NCBI RefSeq assembly: GCF_900104035.1
Contig: NZ_FNIT01000003.1
Coordinates: forward strand, 62,001-126,000
Origin: Aureimonas jatrophae
GTDB lineage: Bacteria > Pseudomonadota > Alphaproteobacteria > Rhizobiales > Rhizobiaceae
DNA: 64,000 nt
Reading direction: 5' to 3'
This document shows positions 26,136 through 35,974 of this stretch, piece after piece. The translations under genes and the position numbers were made by a program. The notes under the pieces are model-generated. The model worked only from the letters and a program-made list of their open reading frames with translations. It was not told where the DNA came from and did not search any database. How positions within the stretch are numbered: the stretch's first letter is position 1; every line of letters starts with the position of its first letter.

Positions 26136-26839
26136 CGCACCGCCTCTCCACGTCGCGCCCAATTCTCGATACGCCGAACGACCGAGAGCGAGACGAACGT
26201 CAGAAGCAGGTAGAGCACGCATGCCAGTGCGAAGAACAAGAACTGTTCCCTCGTGACGCGGGCCGCGACACCGGTCTGCCGCAGAATGTCGGCAAGACCG
26301 ATCACCGATACGAGCGAGGTATCCTTGAGAAGGTTGAGCCACACGTTCGTCAGGCCCGGCAGGCTGATCCGGACGAGTTGGGGAAAGATGACGAGGCGCA
26401 AAATCGACAGACGAGACAGGCCGAGCGCACGACCGCCCTCCCACTGCCCAGTCGGGATCGCCTGGAACGCGGACAGGAAGACCTCGCTGGCATAGGCCGC
26501 GAAGACGATGCCGAGCCCGATCATGCCGGCGACGAAGCTGGACAGGAGGACCTGCTGGAGGCCGACAGCCCCGGTCATGAGGTTGAGGACGTTCTGCCCG
26601 CCATAGAAGACGAGAAAGAGCGTCAGCAACTCGGGCAGGCCACGGAACAGGGTCGTGTAGATCTGCGCGGCAAGACGCAAGGCCGGATCGGCGCTTCGTT
26701 TCGCAACCGCCAGCGCGAAGCCGAGACCGAGACCGAAGGGAAGGGTTGCGATGGCGAGCGCAGCCGTGACCAGCACGCCGGAGGCGATCTCGTCACCCCA
26801 TCCCGTATCGCCGAAGCTGAGAAGCTGAAGGAAATTCAT
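26132..26839 (-). CDS. Polar amino acid ABC transporter permease (HisQ type)
   Basis: 235 residues with about five membrane helices and the EAA-like coupling loop GQWEGGRALGLSRLSILRLV. Residues such as YTTLFRGLPELLTLFLVFYG near the start are typical of HisQ/OccQ permeases. ATG at 26839 matches the family length; a longer open frame to 27238 overlaps the binding-protein gene and is rejected. Pairs with the HisM-type protein. Confidence 0.92.
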   Translation of the reverse strand: MNFLQLLSFGDTGWGDEIASGVLVTAALAIATLPFGLGLGFALAVAKRSADPALRLAAQIYTTLFRGLPELLTLFLVFYGGQNVLNLMTGAVGLQQVLLSSFVAGMIGLGIVFAAYASEVFLSAFQAIPTGQWEGGRALGLSRLSILRLVIFPQLVRISLPGLTNVWLNLLKDTSLVSVIGLADILRQTGVAARVTREQFLFFALACVLYLLLTFVSLSVVRRIENWARRGEAVR

Positions 26840-27024
26840 GGTCAGGCGGTCCGGCGCAGGCACGCGGCCGTCCCGCACCACGGAACGGCTGGGGCGGCCT
26901 GCGCGTGGCACAGGACGCCCCGACGTGTCGAGTCCGGGGGCGGCCGATCGCTCGGGATCCGCCGCCCGTATGCCTCGCCGCGCCGCAGTTCGCTCGTGTG
27001 CACCTGCGGCGCGTCCCTGGTGTC

Positions 27025-27822
27025 TTACTGGCCGTATACGTCGAACTTGAAGTACTTGTCCTGGATCGTCTTGTAGGTGCCGTCCGCTCGGATCGCGACG
27101 ATCGCGTCGTCGAACATCTTCTTCAGCTTCTCGTCGCCCTTGCGGAGAGCGATGCCAGCGCCACGCCCGTAGATCTGCTCGCTCGGAGGAAGCGAGCCAA
27201 GAACCTTGCAGCATGCGCCTTCCGGGCTGTCGATCCACTGCGACAGAACGACGATGTCGTCCGAGACAGCGTCGAGACGACCGTTCTCGATATCAAGCTT
27301 GTACTCTTCGGCGGTCGGGTAGACCCGGACGTCGGCGTCCGGGAAATAGGTCTCGACGGCCTGCGAGTGGGTGGTCGAACCCTGGACGCCGATCGTCTTG
27401 CCCGACAGCGATGCGGCTGTCGTGTCCGCGATCGCCGAATCCTTCGGCACGGCCAGCGCGCCCGGCGTGTTGTAGTACTTGTTGGTGAAGAGAACCTGCT
27501 TCTCGCGTTCCGGCGTAATCGACATCGACGCGATCACCGCATCGAAGCGATCGTTCTGCAGGGCCGGGATCATTCCGTCCCAATCATTGGTCACGAAGGT
27601 GCAGGTCACCTTCATCTGCTGGCAGAGCGCGTTCGCGATATCGATATCGAAGCCTTGCAACTTGCCGGAGGCATCCAGAAAGTTGAACGGCGGGTACGCG
27701 CCTTCCGAGCCGATGCGAACCTCGGTCCATGTCTTGTCGGCATCGCCGCTTTGCGCCGCCGCGACGCCGGCGAGCGCCGACAGGGCGGCTGCGGTCAGGA
27801 GAAGGGTCTTGAAGGTTCGCAT
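27025..27822 (-). CDS. Polar amino acid ABC transporter, periplasmic binding protein (HisJ/ArgT/OccT type)
   Basis: 265 residues. A signal peptide (residues 1-23, ending VAAAQ) precedes a two-lobe solute-binding domain: RIGSEGAYPPFNFLD at the mature start, GFDIDIANALC, DWDGMIPALQ, and FDAVIASMSITPEREKQV. Ligand is probably lysine, arginine, ornithine or an opine-like compound. First gene of the importer, 185 bases before the HisQ-type permease; that gap is long for an operon and may hold a processing site. No ATPase in the window pairs with it. Confidence 0.93.
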   Translation of the reverse strand: MRTFKTLLLTAAALSALAGVAAAQSGDADKTWTEVRIGSEGAYPPFNFLDASGKLQGFDIDIANALCQQMKVTCTFVTNDWDGMIPALQNDRFDAVIASMSITPEREKQVLFTNKYYNTPGALAVPKDSAIADTTAASLSGKTIGVQGSTTHSQAVETYFPDADVRVYPTAEEYKLDIENGRLDAVSDDIVVLSQWIDSPEGACCKVLGSLPPSEQIYGRGAGIALRKGDEKLKKMFDDAIVAIRADGTYKTIQDKYFKFDVYGQ

Positions 27823-27952
27823 GAAAGGATCATTCCTTGGGAGACGGCAGAGACTTCGCGGCACCGAGCAGGGGCCTTCGAAACGAGCATGCCCATAAAC
27901 GCAGCGATACTGCCGGTTTCACGACGAGGCGCAAGGGCCGCGATGACGGGAA

Positions 27953-28579
27953 TTAGCGGTTTCCGTAAACTGCCACATGATGGCGAGCACGCTCGATGTC
28001 GCTTGGCGTGTTAATGTTGAAGAACGGATCCCCGTCGGGCGCATCGTCCATGTCCGGGAAATCCACGACAACGTGCGGCACGACACCGATCGCGGAGCGC
28101 AGCGAACGCTCGGGAGCGTCGTCGATCTGCGCGATCGCTTCCGAGGTCCACAATGCAAACGTCGGTATCCAGTTGGTTCGGTGACTGGCTACGGCGACGC
28201 CGTCGGGCGGTACGCGGGCGCTCAAGGATGCAACAACGTCTCGGGGAAAGAAGGGCGTGTCGGCCGCTGCCGTCATGAGAAGGAAGGACGACAGCCCTTT
28301 CGTGGCTTCGACATGACGCGCGGTCGATACGACACCGTTCAACGGGCCGTGGAACGAGCCACCCGCGTCTGCAACGAATGTCCAGCGCGGATCGACCTGT
28401 TCGAGGCTGGATGCTACCGACACGACGATCTCATCGACTTGCGGCTGGAGACGCTCGATCGCCCGGACAAGCAGGGACCGGTCGCCGAGGGCGAGCAGCG
28501 GCTTGGGGCGCTCTGCGTTCATGCGCGCGCCTCGACCGCCTGCGAGAACCACGCCGATGACGGGACGCCTTCGATTCAC
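27953..28579 (-). CDS. mobA: Molybdenum cofactor guanylyltransferase
   Basis: 208 residues. Nucleotidyltransferase fold with the N-terminal GTP site VVLAGGRGARMNAERPKPLL and ADTPFFP in the middle. Adds GMP to molybdopterin to make the bis-MGD form of the cofactor. The common signature has G after RM and this protein has N, a small change. GTG start at 28579 overlaps the DMT-transporter stop (GTGA). MoaA, another cofactor enzyme, lies two genes upstream on the same strand. Confidence 0.88.
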   Translation of the reverse strand: MNRRRPVIGVVLAGGRGARMNAERPKPLLALGDRSLLVRAIERLQPQVDEIVVSVASSLEQVDPRWTFVADAGGSFHGPLNGVVSTARHVEATKGLSSFLLMTAAADTPFFPRDVVASLSARVPPDGVAVASHRTNWIPTFALWTSEAIAQIDDAPERSLRSAIGVVPHVVVDFPDMDDAPDGDPFFNINTPSDIERARHHVAVYGNR

Positions 28580-29508
28580 GGTACCTCGGCTTCTGCAGCG
28601 GTCTTGATGCCCCGTCGGGTCTCGCGGCGAATCATGTAGGCACCGCTTGCGACCACGATGGCGGAGCCGAGAAGCGCGGAAGGCTGGGGTATCTCAGCGA
28701 ATATGACGATGCCCAGAACGAACGCCGACAGGAGAACGGTGTAGCGGAATGGGGCAACGAAGCTCATGTCGCCCATGCGCACGGCCAAGACGATCAGAAC
28801 GTAGCCGACGCCGACGGCAACGGCTGCAACCGCCAGCATAGCCCAGAGCGAGCCGGTCATCGGTTGCCAACCAGCCACCGGAAGCCAAGCGAAGCCGGTC
28901 AGGCATACCGCCCCAGCCGTTATGCAGGCGACGTGCAGGGACGGAATCGAGCTCGGCATGGCGCGTGTCACGAGATCTCGTACGGCCGCCGCGAGGACCG
29001 AAAGAACCACCCAGACGGCGTAGATGTTGAACCCCTCGCTGTCCGGTCGAACGATGACCAGCACGCCGAGAAATCCAGTCGCGATCGCACACCAACGTCG
29101 CCATCCGACCTGCTCGCGCAGGAAGATGGCGGCCAGAAGGGTGATCGTGAGCGGAAGCGCCTGGAAAATCGCCGTCGTGTTGGCGAGCGGCATGTGACGC
29201 AGCGCGGAAATGTAGGCGATCGTCGTGGCGATGTCGGCCAAGGCTCGGCACATCACGGCCGGATGGAACGCATGCCGGATCGGAAGAAGCGCGCCAAACC
29301 ACAAGGCCAGCGCAACCAGAAGGGTTGTCGTCATGACGCCCCGGAGCGCCATGATCTGGGCGGTCTCGATAGAGCCCGACGAGAGCTTCACGAGCGCGTC
29401 GTTGACCGCGAACGCCGCTTGCGATGCCACCATGAGAGCGGCGGCGCGTATGTTGTTGGCTGCCGCCGAAGGCGACGTGGCAGGCGACTTCAAGCGAAAC
29501 TTCCCCAA
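28576..29508 (-). CDS. DMT-superfamily (EamA) transporter
   Basis: 310 residues with ten membrane helices in two EamA repeats, from about residue 20 to 295. Typical lines are AAFAVNDALVKLSSG in the first repeat and VAPFRYTVLLSAFVLG in the second. Substrate unknown; the group includes exporters of amino acids and riboflavin-type compounds. No ATG lies early enough to keep the first helix, so a TTG start at 29508 (or 29493) is taken. Coupled to mobA by overlap. Confidence 0.85.
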   Translation of the reverse strand: MGKFRLKSPATSPSAAANNIRAAALMVASQAAFAVNDALVKLSSGSIETAQIMALRGVMTTTLLVALALWFGALLPIRHAFHPAVMCRALADIATTIAYISALRHMPLANTTAIFQALPLTITLLAAIFLREQVGWRRWCAIATGFLGVLVIVRPDSEGFNIYAVWVVLSVLAAAVRDLVTRAMPSSIPSLHVACITAGAVCLTGFAWLPVAGWQPMTGSLWAMLAVAAVAVGVGYVLIVLAVRMGDMSFVAPFRYTVLLSAFVLGIVIFAEIPQPSALLGSAIVVASGAYMIRRETRRGIKTAAEAEVP

Positions 29509-29595
29509 CGGGCGCGATGGGGAAGGCCTTAGGATGCTTGAGGATACGAAGCCAGCGCCGTTTGGTCGACTGGCTCCGAATCCCGAACGCTATCC

Positions 29596-29823
29596 TCAGT
29601 AGTAGCCGCGGCGGCCCGAGTTGCGGCCGATCACGGCACCCGCGGTACCACCGGCCACGCCACCGATGACCGCGCCCGTTCCGCCACCCACTGCGTTGCC
29701 GACGACCGCACCGCCGGCGCCGCCGATCAAGGCTCCGCCCACGGTCCGCTCGGACGTGGTGCATCCTGTCGAGATCAACATGACGGCACCCAAGGCGAGG
29801 GCAGGCTTCCAGACAGACTTCAT
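29596..29823 (-). CDS. Glycine-zipper lipoprotein (17-kDa antigen-like, small)
   Basis: 75 residues. Lipoprotein signal with lipobox STGC, then a glycine-zipper segment full of GG/GxxxG repeats (ALIGGAGGAVVGNAVGGGTG and following) that should insert in the outer membrane. GGGGAAG lies about seven bases before the ATG at 29823. Lies between moaA and the DMT transporter on the same strand, with gaps of about 85 bases on each side. Function unknown. Confidence 0.85.
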   Translation of the reverse strand: MKSVWKPALALGAVMLISTGCTTSERTVGGALIGGAGGAVVGNAVGGGTGAVIGGVAGGTAGAVIGRNSGRRGYY

Positions 29824-29906
29824 GATCGACTTCCCCACAGATACACCCGCGTCACTCGCGGTGCGTCGCCAACGCTCGACGCGCCCGGTCGTTCCAACGC
29901 CACAGC

Positions 29907-30944
29907 CTAGCCGCCGGTCACGCTCATGTGTCGCGATACAGACGGGCGCCGCGTTGCGCGATCGATCACGAAGTCATGACCTTTCGGCTTGCGGGCGATC
30001 GCGGAGTCGATCGCGCGGTGAAGCGCCTCGTCGCCTTCGGAACCGCGCACCACGGCCCGGAGATCCGCGGCATCCTCCTGGCCGAGGCACATGTAGAGCG
30101 TGCCGGTGCACGTCAGCCGCACCCGGTTGCAACTTTCGCAGAAGTTATGGGTCATCGGCGTGATGAAGCCGAGGCGACCGCCTGTCTCGGCGATCGTGAC
30201 GTAGCGCGCCGGTCCGCCCGTGCGGTGCGCCGACTCGCGCAGCGTCCAGCGCTCGGCGAGCCGGGCGCGTACGAGATCGAGGGGAAGGTAGCGGTCGGTT
30301 CGGTCCTCGTCGATCTCGCCCATCGGCATGGTCTCGATCACGGTCATCTCATGACCCTCGCCATGCGCCCAGGCGACCATGTCGGCGAGTTCGAACTCGT
30401 TGAAACCCTTCAGTGCGACTGCGTTGATCTTGATCAGGATACCGGCTCGACGCGCAGCCTCGATACCTTCTAAAACCCGGGCCAGATCGCCGCGCCGTGT
30501 GATCGCGCGGAACTTCTCGGGGTCTAGCGTGTCGAGAGACACGTTCAGGCGTTTCACGCCGCAATCCGCCAGTTCCGATGCATAGCGGACGAGCTGCGAA
30601 CCGTTCGTGGTCATCGTCAGCTCTCCCAGCCGACCGGTCGCGAGATGCCTGGAAAGCGAGCGAACGAGTTGCATCAGGTCGCGCCGCACCAACGGTTCGC
30701 CGCCGGTCAGGCGCAGTCGTCGGACACCACGCTCTATGAAGGCGCTCGCGATACGGTCGAGTTCCTCAAGTGTCAGAAGATCGCGTTTGGGCAGAAACTG
30801 CATGGTTTCGGACATGCAGTAGGTGCAACGGAAGTCGCAGCGGTCCGTCACCGAGATGCGAAGGTACGAGATGGCGCGCCCGAAGGGATCGATGATCGGG
30901 GCGGCGTGTGTGCTGATCGGCGCGGATCGGTCGAGTAGATTCAT
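29907..30944 (-). CDS. moaA: GTP 3',8-cyclase
   Basis: 345 residues. Radical SAM enzyme that starts molybdopterin synthesis from GTP. The N-terminal cluster motif is CDFRCTYC (C36, C40, C43), the C-terminal cluster motif is [18 protein letters not shown], and the chain ends in GG, the double glycine needed for activity in the family. Start at ATG 30944; the frame is open much further upstream, but that part would cover the promoter and start of the divergent DUF971 gene. No other moa gene is adjacent. Confidence 0.95.
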   Translation of the reverse strand: MNLLDRSAPISTHAAPIIDPFGRAISYLRISVTDRCDFRCTYCMSETMQFLPKRDLLTLEELDRIASAFIERGVRRLRLTGGEPLVRRDLMQLVRSLSRHLATGRLGELTMTTNGSQLVRYASELADCGVKRLNVSLDTLDPEKFRAITRRGDLARVLEGIEAARRAGILIKINAVALKGFNEFELADMVAWAHGEGHEMTVIETMPMGEIDEDRTDRYLPLDLVRARLAERWTLRESAHRTGGPARYVTIAETGGRLGFITPMTHNFCESCNRVRLTCTGTLYMCLGQEDAADLRAVVRGSEGDEALHRAIDSAIARKPKGHDFVIDRATRRPSVSRHMSVTGG

Positions 30945-31046
30945 GGACCGTCGACGCGCGACGGCGTCGTCCTTTTCTTTCAATTCGGGACTGAATGTGG
31001 AAGGTGCATAGGGAGGGGTCAAGCAAAGCGTCTCAGGGAGATCAAG

Positions 31047-31421
31047 ATGCCGTCCACGGACCAGGATCGCGCACCCGCGCAGATCCGCGTTTCGCCCGAT
31101 CGACGGACCTTGACCGTGGTTCATGGCGACGGCGCGCTGGATCGGTTTCCCGCTGAACTGTTGCGCGTCCTGTCTCCCTCCGCCGAGGTTCAGGGTCACT
31201 CACCCGAACAACGCGTCACGGTTGGCGGCAAGCGGGATGTCGCGATCCGCGACGTCCAGCCGGTGGGACGCTACGCGATACGGATCGTGTTCGATGACGG
31301 GCACGACACCGGTCTCTATACCTGGCGCTATCTGTCAACGCTCGGCGTCGAGCAGGACGCTCGATGGAGCGCCTACCTCAACGAACTTTCGCTGAAGGGA
31401 CTTCGCCGAGATCCGAACTGA
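31047..31421 (+). CDS. DUF971 (gamma-butyrobetaine hydroxylase-like N-terminal) protein
   Basis: 124 residues. Contains the DUF971 fold, seen from [17 protein letters not shown] through [21 protein letters not shown]. This domain is also found at the N-terminus of gamma-butyrobetaine hydroxylases, and as a single-domain protein it is often found near iron-sulfur or cofactor genes. AGGGAG about nine bases before the ATG supports the start. Divergent from moaA. Function unknown. Confidence 0.88.
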   Translation: MPSTDQDRAPAQIRVSPDRRTLTVVHGDGALDRFPAELLRVLSPSAEVQGHSPEQRVTVGGKRDVAIRDVQPVGRYAIRIVFDDGHDTGLYTWRYLSTLGVEQDARWSAYLNELSLKGLRRDPN

Positions 31422-31428
31422 CGCCCGA

Positions 31429-32187
31429 TCAAGCGTTGGCCGGCTTTATCGAAGGCTGGGGAACGAAGCCGGGGAGGTTGTCGAAGGCGGCCTTCAACGA
31501 GTCGGACCAGCCGTCCGAAATCATGCGGAAGTAAGGGTCGCGCTGGTCGAAACGCTGGCGGTACCCTGCGGTCAGCGCATCGGTCTCGTAGAGTTGCAGA
31601 TCGATCGGTAGCCCGACCGAAAGGTTGGATTTGATGGTCGAATCGAACGAAACGAGCAGAAGCTTCACGGCGTCTTCCATGCGCATCGCCGGGTCATAGG
31701 TCCTCACGATGATCGGCCGTCCGTACTTGTGCTCGCCGATCTGGAAGAACGGGTTGTCGGGACCGGCCTCGATGAAGTTGCCTTCCGGATAGATCATGAA
31801 GAGGCGAGGCCGTCCGCCCTTGATCTGACCGCCGAGGATGAACGAGCCGAGGAACCGGCTTTCCGCATTCGGACCCCCTTCCGCCGTATAGGAAATGACC
31901 TCGCGCAGCGTTTCACCGACCAGCTTCGCGGTTTGAAACATCGAGGGTTGCTTCATGAAATTGCCTCGACGCTCCGCCGGAAGGATGCCGCGCTCTTCCA
32001 GAAGCGAAATCGTCGATTGGGTCGTGGCCAGGTTGCCCGCCGACAGAAGGCAGACGAAGCGGTCTCCCGGCGCACTCCAGGACCGCAGTTTCGTGACGAC
32101 CGAAATGTTGTCGACGCCTGCGTTCGTCCGCGTATCGGACATGAACACGATGCCTCGATCGAGAAGCATTCCGACGCAGTAGGTCAT
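31429..32187 (-). CDS. Anbu proteasome-like peptidase
   Basis: 252 residues. Begins MTYCVGMLLDRGIVFMSDTRT, so the second residue is the Ntn-hydrolase threonine exposed when Met is removed. The rest matches the bacterial Anbu (ancestral beta subunit) family, a relative of HslV and proteasome beta subunits that forms open-ring assemblies. The ATG at 32187 has GGAGAG upstream and gives the correct N-terminus; an earlier GTG at 32262 would bury the threonine. Third gene of the ATP-grasp/alpha-E/Anbu run. Substrates unknown. Confidence 0.93.
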   Translation of the reverse strand: MTYCVGMLLDRGIVFMSDTRTNAGVDNISVVTKLRSWSAPGDRFVCLLSAGNLATTQSTISLLEERGILPAERRGNFMKQPSMFQTAKLVGETLREVISYTAEGGPNAESRFLGSFILGGQIKGGRPRLFMIYPEGNFIEAGPDNPFFQIGEHKYGRPIIVRTYDPAMRMEDAVKLLLVSFDSTIKSNLSVGLPIDLQLYETDALTAGYRQRFDQRDPYFRMISDGWSDSLKAAFDNLPGFVPQPSIKPANA

Positions 32188-32317
32188 GGGTCCGGTCTCT
32201 CCAAGCGGCCAGCGTCTCGGCCTGCGCGCCTGCTTATCGCGCGAGGCTGGAACAGACCACAAGACGTTGCGGTGTGCCGTTCGCTCGCGGGTACGGCGAC
32301 GATCCCAGCCCGAGTGC

Positions 32318-33259
32318 CTACGAGAAGAAGCTGTAGGAACGGGCGATCTCGTTGGACAGACGATTTCCGTCGACGATCAGGTCCTCCAGAAACTCGTGCA
32401 GTCCTGCGTCGATGATCTCCTTCACGCCGCGCGACTCGAGCCGGGCCGCCGTCTCGCGCGCCAGGCAATGGCACTCGTGCTCGGTACCGTAGGCTTTAGC
32501 CAGGTAGTCGAGGCTGTCGTTGATGCAGCGGTACGAGTAGCTGAGCGAGCGCGGCATGCGCCGGTTGAGGACGAGAAAGTCGATGATGTCCGCGGCTCGG
32601 AACTCCGGCTCGTACTCCCATGCGTAGGACCGTAGAGCCGAGACCGATCGCAGGAGGGAGCCCCACTGGTAGTTGTCCAACGAGGAGCCGACCGAGGAGT
32701 GGTCCGGCAGCAGAACCCAGTATTTGACGTCGAGAATGCGAGCCGTGTTGTCGGCGCGTTCCAGGAACGTGCCGAGATTGCAGAAATCGAAGATCTCGTT
32801 GCGCAGCATGGTGCCGTAGAACGCGCCGCGAATCAGCGCGGTGCGGGCCTTCACAAGGTCGAGAACGGCGGGAAGGTCGTCGACGGGGCGGGCAAAGCGC
32901 GAACGCAGGATGATCCAGCTCTCGTTGAGCGCTTCCCATGTCTCGCGCGTCAACGCGGTTCGCACCATGCGCCCATTCGAGCGCGCGACGCCGATCGAGG
33001 ACAGGATCGACGACGGGTTATCGAGGTCGCGGACCATGAAGTCGATGATGCGTTCGGGCGCGAAGTCATCGTACTTGGCGAGATACTGTGTCTCGATGCC
33101 CGCCGAGACGAGCACCGATTGCCACTCTTCCGGCTGTCCGATCAGGTTCGTGAGCGAGAGACGCAGGCCGGCGTCGAGGAGGCGGGCCGTGTTTTCCGCC
33201 CTCTCGATGTAGCGTTGCATCCAGAAGAGACCGTTGGCAGTGCGTCCAAGAAGCGGCAT
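32318..33259 (-). CDS. Alpha-E domain protein of the Anbu operon
   Basis: 313 residues, almost all helical, starting MPLLGRTANGLFWMQRYIERAEN, the standard signature of the alpha-E family. These proteins travel with circularly permuted ATP-grasp proteins, transglutaminase-like proteins and Anbu. Biochemical role unknown, perhaps in making a peptide bond or processing a small protein. 58 bases after the ATP-grasp gene and 130 before the Anbu gene. Confidence 0.93.
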   Translation of the reverse strand: MPLLGRTANGLFWMQRYIERAENTARLLDAGLRLSLTNLIGQPEEWQSVLVSAGIETQYLAKYDDFAPERIIDFMVRDLDNPSSILSSIGVARSNGRMVRTALTRETWEALNESWIILRSRFARPVDDLPAVLDLVKARTALIRGAFYGTMLRNEIFDFCNLGTFLERADNTARILDVKYWVLLPDHSSVGSSLDNYQWGSLLRSVSALRSYAWEYEPEFRAADIIDFLVLNRRMPRSLSYSYRCINDSLDYLAKAYGTEHECHCLARETAARLESRGVKEIIDAGLHEFLEDLIVDGNRLSNEIARSYSFFS

Positions 33260-33317
33260 GAGGTCGGCAGTAGCCTCCGAGGATGGGGAAAGGGCGGATC
33301 TGGACGCGTCGGCTGCG

Positions 33318-34730
33318 TCAGTCCTCGAGCACCCAGGTATCCTTGGTGCCGCCGCCTTGGCTGGAGTTGACCACGAGAGATCCCTGCTTGAGCGCGACGC
33401 GCGTCAGGCCGCCGGGAATGATCTTGACGATGTCGCTGACCAGCACGAAGGGGCGTAGATCGACGTGCCGGGGCGCCAGACCCGCCTCGGTCAGGATCGG
33501 CACGGTCGAGAGCGCCAGTGTCGGCTGCGCAATGTAGTTGCCGGGGCGCTCGCGGAGCTTGGCGGCGAACGCCTCGCGCTCAGCTTTGGACGCAGCAGGA
33601 CCGACGAGCATCCCGTAGCCACCCGAACCGTGCACTTCCTTCACGACGAGTTCGTGGAGATTGTCGAGAACGTGCGCCAGACTGTCGGCCTCGGCGCATC
33701 GGAACGTCGGCACGTTCTCGAGGATGGCGGGACGGCCCGTGTAGAACTCGACGATCGCCGGCATGTAGGAATAGATCGCCTTGTCGTCGGCAATACCGGT
33801 GCCCGGCGCGTTCGCGATGGTGATGCCACCCGACCGATAAACGTCCATGATTCCGGGCACGCCCAACATAGAGTCCGGCCGGAAGGCGAGGGGGTCGAGA
33901 TAGGCGTCGTCGACCCGGCGGTAGAGGACGTCGATCGGCAGGTAGCCTTCCGTCGTTCGCATCGCGATGCGACCGTCGATCAGCTTGAGGTCCGAGCCCT
34001 CGACGAGTTCGACGCCCATCTGGTCCGCCAGGAAAGCGTGCTCATAGTAGGCGGAGTTGTGGATGCCCGGGGTCAGGATCGCGACGCGCGGCGACCCCGA
34101 GCACGCGGACGGCGCGACGGCTGACAGCGATCTGCGCAGGTGACCGGGATAGGTTTCGACGGGGCGAACCCGGTTTTGCGCGAAGAGTTCGGGAAACATC
34201 TGCATCATCGTTTCCCGGTTCTCGATCATGTAGGACACGCCGGACGGGGTCCGCGCGTTGTCTTCCAGGACGTAGAACTGGTTTTCGGCGGTGCGCACGA
34301 TGTCGACACCGATGATGTGCGTATAAACGCCGCCCGGAGGTCGGAACCCCACCATTTGCGGCAGGAACGCCTCGTTGTTCTCGATGAGGCGGCTGGGAAC
34401 GACCCCGGCGCGCACGATCTCCTGATCGTGGTAGATATCGTCGAGAAAGGCGTTCAGCGCCTTGACCCGTTGCTCGATCCCTTCGGCAAGCCGACCCCAT
34501 TCGGACCCAGAGATGATGCGCGGCACGATGTCGAACGGGATCAGACGCTCCGCGGCCTCCTGCTCGCCGTAGACGTTGAAGGTGATGCCGGTTCGACGGA
34601 AGAAGCTTTCGGCCTCCGTTGCCTTCTGGGCCAGGGTTTGTGGGACCTGTTGCGCATACCAGGAGTGGAAGCGGCTATAGGGCGCTCGCACGTCCTTATC
34701 GGACACCAGCATCTCGTCGAACCCGCTCAA
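33318..34730 (-). CDS. Circularly permuted ATP-grasp protein of the Anbu operon
   Basis: 470 residues. Matches the circularly permuted ATP-grasp type 2 family: FYVLEDNARTPSGVSYMIENR, GTGIADDKAIYSYMPAI, VVKEVHGSGGYGMLVGP and ALSTVP, giving ATP-binding acidic and glycine residues. Predicted to form amide bonds. The start is a TTG at 34730 with GGAAGG seven bases upstream, giving the family N-terminus SGFDEML; the frame stays open to 35804 but that extension lies under the SorC gene and is non-coding. First gene of the three-gene run. Confidence 0.92.
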   Translation of the reverse strand: MSGFDEMLVSDKDVRAPYSRFHSWYAQQVPQTLAQKATEAESFFRRTGITFNVYGEQEAAERLIPFDIVPRIISGSEWGRLAEGIEQRVKALNAFLDDIYHDQEIVRAGVVPSRLIENNEAFLPQMVGFRPPGGVYTHIIGVDIVRTAENQFYVLEDNARTPSGVSYMIENRETMMQMFPELFAQNRVRPVETYPGHLRRSLSAVAPSACSGSPRVAILTPGIHNSAYYEHAFLADQMGVELVEGSDLKLIDGRIAMRTTEGYLPIDVLYRRVDDAYLDPLAFRPDSMLGVPGIMDVYRSGGITIANAPGTGIADDKAIYSYMPAIVEFYTGRPAILENVPTFRCAEADSLAHVLDNLHELVVKEVHGSGGYGMLVGPAASKAEREAFAAKLRERPGNYIAQPTLALSTVPILTEAGLAPRHVDLRPFVLVSDIVKIIPGGLTRVALKQGSLVVNSSQGGGTKDTWVLED

Positions 34731-34907
34731 GCCCCGTCCTTCCAAATTGTTGCCCTGCGGGAATGATGCGCGAATTGACCGTCTTGCCAAGCGTTTTCCG
34801 TCGCCTGGACGCTCACGACGCTCGAATCGGTGGACGGGCGAATGCGCGCTTGCATGCGGGTCACTCCCTCGCCCATCTTGCCCGCCCGCAGGGCCGGGGA
34901 GGGAACG

Positions 34908-35927
34908 ATGGCCAAAACGAGGGAGGAGCCGGCAAACCGGCTCGATATGGCGGCGCGTGCCGGCTGGCTCTACTATGTCGCCGGCAATACGCAGGACGAG
35001 ATCGCCGCCAAGCTTGGATTGTCGCGTCAGGCGGCTCAACGGCTGGTCTCCTTGTCCATGTCGTCGGGGCTCGTGCGCGTGCGCATCGAGCATCCGGTCG
35101 CCGAGACGCTGGAGCTCGGGCGCTCCTTGGCGGACCGCTTTGGCCTGGATGGCGTGGAGGTCGCTCTGGCCGATCCGTCGAAGCCGTCGCTGGCCGGAAT
35201 TGCCTCGGCTTGCGCTGCCCGTCTGGAACGCGAGCTGCAGCGCACGGAACCCCTTGTGATCGGCGTCGGGACTGGTCGCAGTCTTCGCTCGGCGGTCGAG
35301 CAGATGTCGCCGATGCGCTGTCCGCAGCACCGGATCGTGTCGCTGACCGGCAGCATCGCGCCGGATGGGACGGCGGCCGTCTATAACGTCATCTTCTCTT
35401 TGGCGGACAAGATCGAGGCGGCCCATTACCCGATGCCGCTCCCGGTCGTCGCGCCATCGCCGCACGAGCGCACCGTCTTGCGTGAACAAGCGATGCTGCG
35501 CTCGCTCCATGAACTGGCTCGATGTCCCGACCTTGCCTTCGTCGGCGTCGGCGAGATGGGTCCTCGTGCCCCGCTCCTGGCCGATCGCTTCATCTCCGCC
35601 GAAGAATGCGCCGAGGTGATCGAGCTCGGCGCGGTCGGCGAGATCATCGGCTGGATCTTCGACCGGAATGGGCGCGTCATCGATTGCGCACTGACGCGCC
35701 GCGTCCTCAGCGCTCCGCTGCCGTTTCCAGACACAACGCGCGTCGTAGCGGTCGCGGCGGGCGCGTCCAAGGTCGACGCGATTCTGGGAGCGCTTCGTGG
35801 TCACCTCGTTGATGAACTCATTACCGACGAGGAGACGGCGCGCCTCCTGTTGGAAGCGGGTTCCGACGCAGACGGAACAGACGCTCCGAAGGGTCTTGCC
35901 AAGAAATCCGCGCCGGGAAAGATATAG
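34908..35927 (+). CDS. SorC-family sugar-binding transcriptional regulator
   Basis: 339 residues. N-terminal helix-turn-helix (NTQDEIAAKLGLSRQAAQRL) followed by a SorC-type sugar-binding domain with GVGTGRSLRSAVEQM and the LTGSIAPDG stretch. A strong ribosome binding site (GGGGAGGGA) precedes the ATG at 34908. It sits directly upstream of a polyol-type ABC transporter on the same strand, as in rhizobial smo/mtl loci, so it should control that operon in response to a sugar alcohol or its phosphate (inference). Confidence 0.92.
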   Translation: MAKTREEPANRLDMAARAGWLYYVAGNTQDEIAAKLGLSRQAAQRLVSLSMSSGLVRVRIEHPVAETLELGRSLADRFGLDGVEVALADPSKPSLAGIASACAARLERELQRTEPLVIGVGTGRSLRSAVEQMSPMRCPQHRIVSLTGSIAPDGTAAVYNVIFSLADKIEAAHYPMPLPVVAPSPHERTVLREQAMLRSLHELARCPDLAFVGVGEMGPRAPLLADRFISAEECAEVIELGAVGEIIGWIFDRNGRVIDCALTRRVLSAPLPFPDTTRVVAVAAGASKVDAILGALRGHLVDELITDEETARLLLEAGSDADGTDAPKGLAKKSAPGKI

Positions 35928-35974
35928 CGCAGCGGGCCTTGATCACGGCGCGTGCACTGCGGCACGAGAATCGT

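Noticed and set aside
33318-35804. 828-residue open frame for the ATP-grasp protein
   Set aside because: The part above 34730 lies opposite the SorC gene and has no family similarity; TTG 34730 with a good ribosome binding site fits the 470-residue family length.
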